From: Acidobacteriota bacterium
Lineage (GTDB): Bacteria > Acidobacteriota > Terriglobia > Terriglobales > Acidobacteriaceae
Reading direction: 5' to 3'
Length of the DNA: 11,667 bases
Assembly: GCA_021778315.1 (NCBI GenBank)
Contig: JAJYCQ010000044.1
Location: 1 to 11,667, forward strand
Shown here in pieces: positions 6,812 to 11,667 of the stretch. Numbering within the stretch: position 1 is the first letter of the stretch; each line of letters starts with the position of its first letter. The position numbers and the translations under genes were made by a program. Under the pieces are notes generated by a model that was not told where the DNA came from, ran no database searches, and was given only the letters and a program-made list of their open reading frames with translations.

Positions 6812-9253
6812 ATGTTGAATCGTCGCTGCTCGCTTGCTTGTTCTCTGGTTGTGGCCTGTGTTGCGTTGCCGGTGTTGGGGCAGAGGGTTTATACGGCGCA
6901 GGATTATGCGCAGGCGGAACGTTGGATGTCGTACAACGTGAATGGGCTGGTGCATCATACGGTGCGCGGGGTGGAGTATCTGCCGGATGGGCGGGTGTTT
7001 TATCGCGATCCGGGGGCGGATGGGACGGCTTACATGATTGCGGGGCGGGCTCCGGGCGCGGCGGCGTGGACGGTGGCTCCGGCGTTTGATAATGCGAAGC
7101 TGGCGGCGTCGCTGACGGCGATGACGAAGAAGACGGTGGAGCCGGGGAAGCTGGGCGTGACGGACTACAAGACGGAGGCGGAGGGCGGGTTCGCGGTAAC
7201 GACGCGCGAGGGGGTGTTCCATTGCGATGCTGCGGTGACGAAGTGCTCGGAGGAGCCGAAGGCACCGACGGAGGAGATGACGGCGGAGAAGTCGGGCGTG
7301 AAGGAGGGGACGACTGCGGCGAAGAAGCCGGCGGCTGTGGCGCGGCGGCATGCGGGGAAGGAGAATCTATCGCCGGATAAAACGATGGCGGCGTTTATCC
7401 GCGACAACAATCTATGGGTGCGGACGGTGGCGACGGGTGACGAGAAACAGTTGACGACCGATGGAGTGCTGGACTTTGGGTATGCGACGGATAACGCGGG
7501 ATGGCAGCACTCGGATGCGGCGATTCTGACGTGGTCGGAGGACGGGAAGAAGATTGCGACGTTCCAGCAGGACCAGCGGAAGACGGGGTTGATGTACCTG
7601 GTGCCGGTGACGAATCGGCATCCGGAGCTGCAGGCGTGGCGGTATCCGCTGGTGGGGGATAAGGACGTCACGATGATTGAGCCGGTGGTGATCGATGTGG
7701 CGACGGCAACGGTGGTGCGGTTGAAGTCGGAGCCGCTGGAGCATCGCAGTATGGAGTGCGATGACGTTAGTTGCGATGGCGATGGGAAGTGGAATGATGT
7801 TTCGTTCTCGAAGGACGATGCGCATTTGGCGTTTGTGTCGACGTCGCGGGACCACAAGGAAGAGTGGGTGAAGGTGGCCGATACGGCGACTGGCGATGTG
7901 CGCGATGTGTATCACGAGCATGTGGACACGTACTACGGTTGGCAGAGCAAGACGGACTGGAAGGTGCTGTGGGATTCGAATGAGTTTTTGTGGGTGAGTG
8001 AGCGGAGTAACTGGGCGCAGATTTATTTGTATGACCTGGCGACAGGCGCGTTGAAGAACGAGGTCACGCATGGCGATGGGCCGGTGGGTGATTTGAAGGC
8101 CGTCGATGAGAAGAATCGCGTGGTGTATTTCGTTGCGACGGGGAAGGAGAACGGCGAGGATCTTTACTTCGACAACTTGTATCGTGTGGATCTGGATGGG
8201 AAGAATCAGCGGCTGCTGACGCCAGAGGTGGCTAACCATGTGATCACGGCGGCGAAGGATGGAAGCACGTTTGTGGATGTGTACTCGACGATTGAGACAC
8301 CGCAGACGGCGGTGGTGCGGGATAACTCAGGGAAGGTTCTGGTGACGCTGGCAAAGCAGGATATTTCGCAACTGCTGGCGGCGGGATGGAAGCCTCCGAC
8401 TCCGTTTACGGTGATGGCTCGCGATGGGAAGACGCCGCTCGAAGGATACATGTGGAAGCCGACGAACTTCGATGCGACGAAGAAGTATCCGGTGGTGGAC
8501 TATGTGTATCCGGGGCCGCAGGGGAGTGTTTGCCAGTTGCTGGGGCGGAGCTTTTCGGCGTCGGCTGGCGATAATCAGGCGCTGGCGGATCTGGGATTTG
8601 TGGTGGTGTGCGTGGATGGGATGGGGAATCCGCAGAGGTCGAAGGCGTTCCATGATGCGCATGCTTCAACTCCGGCGGATATGGGGGACGATACGATTCC
8701 GGACCAGGTGGCGGGGATCAAGCAGTTGGCGGCGCGCAATGCGTGGATGGATGTGGAGCGCGTGGGGATATGGGGACACTCGGGCGGCGGCAATGCTACG
8801 GTGTCAGCGATGTTTCATTTTCCGGAGTTCTTCAAAGTGGGTTGGGCAGAGAGCGGGAACCATGACAATCGGGACTATGAAGATGATTGGGATGAGCGGT
8901 GGGCCGGGCTGGAAGTGATTGGGCCGGATGGGAAGAGCAACTATGAGGGACATGCGAATCAGAACTATGCGCAGAACCTGAAGGGGCACCTGATGCTGAC
9001 GCATGGAACGATGGATGACAATGTTCCTCCGAACAATACGCTGCTGGTGGTGGAGGCACTGATCAAGGCGAATAAGGATTTTGACATGCTTATGATTCCG
9101 AATGTGCCGCATGGGTATATGGCGGCGACGCCTTATGTGATGAAGCGGCGGTGGGATTATTTTGTGAAGTACCTGGCGGGGGGAGTGCCGGCGATGGACT
9201 TTGTGCCGAAGTCGTATGAGGAGATTGTGAAGGCGTATTACGCGGCGCAGTAG
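6812..9253 (+). CDS. Secreted S9-family (DPP IV-like) serine peptidase
   Basis: A predicted exported peptidase of 813 residues. ATG 6812 is chosen because it begins a signal peptide (MLNRR, hydrophobic core, cleavage near VLG-Q at 23/24); the frame stays open upstream to 6719 without sense. Next is the beta-propeller half characteristic of DPP IV N-terminal domains, then the alpha/beta-hydrolase half. The catalytic triad is visible: Ser657 in GIWGHSGGGNA (codon 8780-8782), Asp735 in THGTMDDNV and His767 in VPHGYM. A Lys/Glu/Ala-rich insert (about 147-187) interrupts the early propeller. The double-Glu motif that DPP IV uses to hold the substrate N-terminus (DWVYEEE) is not seen; the matching region reads LDFGYATDNAGWQHSD. 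So it may not be a true dipeptidyl peptidase. A strong terminator follows the stop codon. Confidence 0.92.
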   Translation: MLNRRCSLACSLVVACVALPVLGQRVYTAQDYAQAERWMSYNVNGLVHHTVRGVEYLPDGRVFYRDPGADGTAYMIAGRAPGAAAWTVAPAFDNAKLAASLTAMTKKTVEPGKLGVTDYKTEAEGGFAVTTREGVFHCDAAVTKCSEEPKAPTEEMTAEKSGVKEGTTAAKKPAAVARRHAGKENLSPDKTMAAFIRDNNLWVRTVATGDEKQLTTDGVLDFGYATDNAGWQHSDAAILTWSEDGKKIATFQQDQRKTGLMYLVPVTNRHPELQAWRYPLVGDKDVTMIEPVVIDVATATVVRLKSEPLEHRSMECDDVSCDGDGKWNDVSFSKDDAHLAFVSTSRDHKEEWVKVADTATGDVRDVYHEHVDTYYGWQSKTDWKVLWDSNEFLWVSERSNWAQIYLYDLATGALKNEVTHGDGPVGDLKAVDEKNRVVYFVATGKENGEDLYFDNLYRVDLDGKNQRLLTPEVANHVITAAKDGSTFVDVYSTIETPQTAVVRDNSGKVLVTLAKQDISQLLAAGWKPPTPFTVMARDGKTPLEGYMWKPTNFDATKKYPVVDYVYPGPQGSVCQLLGRSFSASAGDNQALADLGFVVVCVDGMGNPQRSKAFHDAHASTPADMGDDTIPDQVAGIKQLAARNAWMDVERVGIWGHSGGGNATVSAMFHFPEFFKVGWAESGNHDNRDYEDDWDERWAGLEVIGPDGKSNYEGHANQNYAQNLKGHLMLTHGTMDDNVPPNNTLLVVEALIKANKDFDMLMIPNVPHGYMAATPYVMKRRWDYFVKYLAGGVPAMDFVPKSYEEIVKAYYAAQ

Positions 9254-9282
9254 AGCAGACAGTAGAGGGTAGACAGGAAAGG

Positions 9283-9326
9283 CAAAAGCGAGAGTGCCCC
9301 GCCGGTGGATTGGCGGGGCGCTTTTG
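9283..9326. terminator. Bidirectional intrinsic terminator between convergent genes
   Basis: Core stem GCCCCGCC (9296-9303), loop GGTGGATT, GGCGGGGC (9312-9319). It is flanked by CAAAAGC (9283-9289) and GCTTTTG (9320-9326), which also pair, with GAGAGT bulged out on one side. Read on the plus strand it ends in a T-rich tract after the peptidase gene. Read on the minus strand it also ends in TTTTG, after the lipoprotein gene stop at 9347. This serves both convergent genes. Confidence 0.85.
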
Positions 9327-9346
9327 TTGGTGGGTTGGGGGGTGGG

Positions 9347-9985
9347 CTACTGGACGATTTTGCCGTCGGCTGAGGTGGCGGGCTGGCGGTTGGCGAAGGG
9401 AGGCGGGGTTTGGACCTGCCACCCGTTGCTGGTGTCGACCAGGGTGGCATTGGCGGTGCCGTTGCCGGAGAGATCGGCCTGGAGGTTGGGGAAGGCGGTC
9501 TGAGTTTCGGGGGCCTTGGCCCAGTCAGGAGCTCCGGAGAAGGTGTAGTGGTATTCGACTACGGTGGTGGCACCGGGCTGAGCGTTGTTGGGTGTGGAGC
9601 TGTCAATGGATTGGACGGAGCGGTGGCCGTAGCAGAAGTTGCCGTAGCCGGGCTGGTTTGGGTCGGCGGTCCAGGCGCTGCGGCCCTTGTCGCTGAGGTC
9701 GTAGTTGACCTCCTGCCTGGAGAGAATGATGATTTTTTTCTCACTGGTGGTGCGAGTGAGGAGGCCCTGATCGACGAGTGCGGCGAAGGGTGCGGTCTCC
9801 TCGGCGTTGGAGGCAGCGACCTGCGTGGGGAACTTCTGGGATTGAGACCAGAGGCAGGAGGGGTGGGCGGAGTACCAGTCGTTGAGGGCGCTCTTGTAGT
9901 TGGCGGTGTTGTCGGTGGTGGTCTTGCAACCAGCGAGGAGGAGAAGGGCTGTGGCGCCGAATGAAACTTTACGCAGGGAGGTCAT
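9347..9985 (-). CDS. Predicted lipoprotein of unknown function
   Basis: A 212-residue exported protein starting at ATG 9985-9983. MTSLRKVSFGATALLLLAGC is a textbook lipoprotein signal with lipobox LLAGC, so Cys20 should be lipidated. The mature part has KTTTDNTANYKSALNDWYS, a conserved-looking Cys pair (SCLWSQ and GNFCYG) and a middle segment FAALVDQGLLTRT that looks like a helix-turn seen in small winged-helix-like folds. Trp and Tyr are frequent. I do not recognise a named family. The start is well supported by GGAAAGGA five bases upstream. The upstream DNA is not a normal promoter region: the truncated recombinase gene runs up to and past this start, overlapping by four bases, so expression may depend on a promoter inside or beyond the mobile-element remnant. 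Confidence 0.82.
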   Translation of the reverse strand: MTSLRKVSFGATALLLLAGCKTTTDNTANYKSALNDWYSAHPSCLWSQSQKFPTQVAASNAEETAPFAALVDQGLLTRTTSEKKIIILSRQEVNYDLSDKGRSAWTADPNQPGYGNFCYGHRSVQSIDSSTPNNAQPGATTVVEYHYTFSGAPDWAKAPETQTAFPNLQADLSGNGTANATLVDTSNGWQVQTPPPFANRQPATSADGKIVQ

Positions 9986-10725
9986 GAATATCCTTTCCCG
10001 ACGTAGGATGCAGCGAGAGCGGAGCGGGTCATCGGCTTGCCCCATCGATTGGGCAACAGGACCTGCTCCGTTTGCAGGCCGGCATATTCGACCCAGCGGC
10101 GAAGCTCCGTGATTGTCTCTTTCCAGAGCGGCACCGTGCGCTGCTTGCGTCCCTTGCCGTGCAGGCGCACCGACGGCGTCACGTCGAACTCCAAATCGTT
10201 GACGCGGATGGCAATCAGTTCGGAGACCCGGGCACCAGTGTTGTAGAGCAACATAAGGAGGATCCGATCCCGACGGCCATACCAAGTGGCCGTGTCCGGC
10301 GTGGCCAGTAGCGCCCGCACCTCGTCCCGGGATAGGAAACCGAGCAGGGGCTTATCGAGGCGCTTCATCGGAATAGCGAGGATCTGCTGGGCGAGTCGCA
10401 ACGCCGGCGGGCATTGCACCGCGACGTACCGGGCGAAAGCCCGTACCGCGGCGAGGCGCGCATTGCGGCTACACACGGTGTTATGGCGGTTGGTCTCCAA
10501 ATGCATCAGGAAACCGAGAATCAGGTCTGCACCGAAGTCAGCCAGAGTTAGCGTAGCGGGCGCCTTGCCGAGCGTGGTGTCGGCATAAGTCAGCAGTAAC
10601 CGGAAGGCGTCCCGGTAGGCCGCTACGGTCCTGGGGCTGACGGCCTGCTGCTGGATCAGGCGTTCGGCAAAGAAGCCTTGGAGCAACGCGGCGAACTCTG
10701 CTGCATCGGCAAGGATCGGCTTCAT
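9982..10725 (-). pseudogene. Third recombinase of a RIT element, C-terminally truncated
   Basis: A tyrosine recombinase (phage-integrase family) that would cut and join element ends. The start at ATG 10725-10723 overlaps the stop of the preceding recombinase as ATGA, typical of RIT gene trios. It has 247 codons. Residues 1-125 form the SAM-like, core-binding domain. The catalytic domain begins at about 130 (LLGFLSRDEVRALL) and shows the first catalytic Arg166 (TGARVSELI) and the beta-hairpin Lys191 (HGKGRKQRTVPLW). After NRWGKPMTRS the reading becomes ALAASYVGKGYS and stops. The expected remaining ~80 or more residues with His-x-x-Arg, the second His and the nucleophilic Tyr are absent. It therefore cannot catalyse recombination. 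The break lies close to 10000-10025, directly against the lipoprotein ribosome binding site. Confidence 0.85.
9991..9998 (-). promoter_or_regulatory. Ribosome binding site of the lipoprotein gene, inside the recombinase frame
   Basis: On the minus strand the sequence is GGAAAGGA followed by TATTC and ATG: near-ideal match and spacing. The same bases are read as the last codons (G-K-G-Y-S-stop) of the truncated recombinase, showing that the recombinase frame has run into host sequence here. Confidence 0.7.
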
Positions 10726-11667
10726 TTCGAGGCTCCCTGGGCATAGCGGTAGAAGCGCTCGGCGGCAATCGACATTAGTTCCGGAATGCCGGTGAGGTAC
10801 CAATAGGTGTCAACCACCTTGGCATGGCCCACGTAGATCGATAGCACCGGCAGGCCTCGCTCGACATCCACGCCCTGCTCGTAGAGGCGTAGCGTGCTGC
10901 GCACAATGAAGGTATGGCGCAGGTCGTGAAGGCGGTGACGAGGATGGTCGCCCCGCACTTGCCAGCCGAGTTGGTTGCACAGGGACTGCAGCGCGTACAG
11001 CATGCTGCGTTGATTGACTGGCCGGCCGTCTTCACGCAAGAAGAAGTGATCGCAACGCGGTGTGGCAACGAGCCGATCCCGCTGTTGTGCATATGTCTGC
11101 AGGATCTGTGGGATGCTTGCGTGCAGCGGAACGAAGCGGCGCTGATGACACTTGGCGTCCCGGACGTCGAGCACGCCCACATCGAGATCCACGTCAGCCC
11201 GGGTCAGCTTGATCGCCTCGGAAATTCGCAATCCGGTCGCCGCCAATAGTCCAAAGAGAGTCCGGCAAGTCGCCGGGCGCAAGCTGCCCTGGGAACCCAG
11301 GTGGACAGTTGCGTCAAGTAGGGTTCGCAACTCCTCGTCGCTATAGATGTGCGGCACCAGGCGCCGGTGGGCCGGGCCGAAGAGCTTGCGCGGTGGCACG
11401 ACGGTATCAGCGTCGATACGCAGACAGAAGGTCGCAAAGGCGCGGTTCATTGCGTTGCGAATCGCCGCCACACCGAGGGGGACATCGAAGGGAGCTCGAT
11501 GGCGTACGAATAGAGCACGACTCGCTGTTTGCGGACGTGCTTCATGCAGGTAACGTCCAAGTGCTTCACCGGTTTGCACTGGCAAGGGCAGAAGTTGCAC
11601 CCGCTGACTCTTGGTGTGGTGGAGGGTCAGGGTTCCGTTTCTCCAATCGACGGCATCGAGCGTTAAA
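10001..11667 (-). mobile_element. Remnant of a recombinase-in-trio (RIT) element
   Basis: Two overlapping tyrosine recombinase genes, one a fusion of the first two members and one a truncated third member, match the layout of RIT elements (three adjacent, overlapping recombinase genes; family knowledge). The left boundary is near 10000-10025, where recombinase sequence meets the host lipoprotein gene; the right end is outside the window. I see no terminal inverted repeat at the left boundary, which suggests that end was lost by deletion rather than being the native terminus. Confidence 0.65.
10722..11667 (-). CDS. Chimeric tyrosine recombinase: first RIT recombinase joined in frame to the second (5' end outside window)
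   Basis: The frame is open through the window edge, so the gene is partial; its stop is TGA 10724-10722. From the edge to about 11435 it reads LTLDAVDWRNGTLTLHHTKS, then LLPLPVQTGEALGRYLHEAR and a later RNAMNRAFA. This is the middle of the catalytic domain of the first recombinase of RIT trios, before its His/Arg/Tyr part. At RAFA|TFCLRIDADT it switches to the second recombinase: VPPRKLFGP, VPHIYSDEEL, then a complete catalytic domain. This has Arg (GLRISE, 11228-11226), Lys (DAKCHQRR), HDLRHTF, GHAKVVDTYWYL with the likely Tyr nucleophile, and a C-terminal tail. Missing are the end of the first protein and the DNA-binding N-domain of the second. The stop overlaps the next recombinase start by four bases. 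No frameshift is seen, so it may still be translated. Confidence 0.8.
   Translation of the reverse strand, partial: LTLDAVDWRNGTLTLHHTKSQRVQLLPLPVQTGEALGRYLHEARPQTASRALFVRHRAPFDVPLGVAAIRNAMNRAFATFCLRIDADTVVPPRKLFGPAHRRLVPHIYSDEELRTLLDATVHLGSQGSLRPATCRTLFGLLAATGLRISEAIKLTRADVDLDVGVLDVRDAKCHQRRFVPLHASIPQILQTYAQQRDRLVATPRCDHFFLREDGRPVNQRSMLYALQSLCNQLGWQVRGDHPRHRLHDLRHTFIVRSTLRLYEQGVDVERGLPVLSIYVGHAKVVDTYWYLTGIPELMSIAAERFYRYAQGASK

Noticed and set aside
9410..9964. Plus-strand Gly/Val-rich frame opposite the minus-strand lipoprotein
   Set aside because: Low-complexity shadow; the minus strand has a lipobox, a ribosome binding site and a terminator.
10726..10803. Extended N-terminus of the third recombinase
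   Set aside because: The upstream frame overlaps the end of the preceding recombinase; ATG 10725 in the ATGA overlap fits the family start and RIT gene coupling.
11598..11600. GTG 11600 as the start of the chimeric recombinase
   Set aside because: The frame stays open to the window edge and the upstream codons encode the expected first-recombinase sequence (LTLDAVDWRNG), so the true start lies outside the window.

Overview
The window looks like chromosomal DNA of a moderately GC-rich bacterium, most likely an acidobacterium of the Terriglobales type (Granulicella/Edaphobacter/Terriglobus-like). That placement is an inference from gene content and codon style: a long isocitrate dehydrogenase, a large secreted S9 peptidase, small lipoproteins of unknown function and a fluoride-type CLC transporter with a DUF190 tail. 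There is no rRNA or other marker gene to confirm it. I see no tRNA, rRNA or CRISPR array.

Layout. (1) Positions 1-115, minus strand: the first 17 codons and the upstream region of an IS630-family transposase, cut by the window edge. (2) 128-1912, plus: a decayed gene for a CLC-type anion/proton antiporter that resembles the fluoride-exporting CLC-F subclass and continues in frame into a DUF190-like domain. It carries an in-frame stop and two single-base frameshifts. (3) 2052-3482, plus: intact NADP-type isocitrate dehydrogenase followed by a strong hairpin. (4) 3539-3924: about 390 bases without a convincing gene. (5) 3925-4581: a DUF2306-like membrane protein. (6) 4900-6045: a FAD-dependent oxidoreductase of the geranylgeranyl-reductase/aromatic-hydroxylase type. 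(7) 6238-6645: a short lipoprotein. (8) 6812-9253: a secreted S9 (DPP IV-like) peptidase. (9) 9283-9326: a hairpin that can stop transcription from both sides, between the peptidase and the convergent lipoprotein gene 9347-9985 (minus). (10) 9982 to the window end, minus: remains of a recombinase-in-trio (RIT) element. One gene is an in-frame chimera of the first and second recombinases. It overlaps by four bases a third recombinase gene whose catalytic C-terminus is missing, and that gene reads straight into the ribosome binding site and start codon of the lipoprotein.

The middle genes (icd, DUF2306, oxidoreductase, lipoprotein, peptidase) are separated by gaps of about 140 to 440 bases and do not form an obvious operon or pathway. 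Both ends of the window hold mobile DNA next to a damaged or re-wired host gene. The two observations most worth following are the CLC-F/DUF190 fusion architecture, which ties the uncharacterised DUF190 domain to fluoride export, and the RIT remnant, in which a short-homology deletion seems to have fused two tyrosine recombinases.
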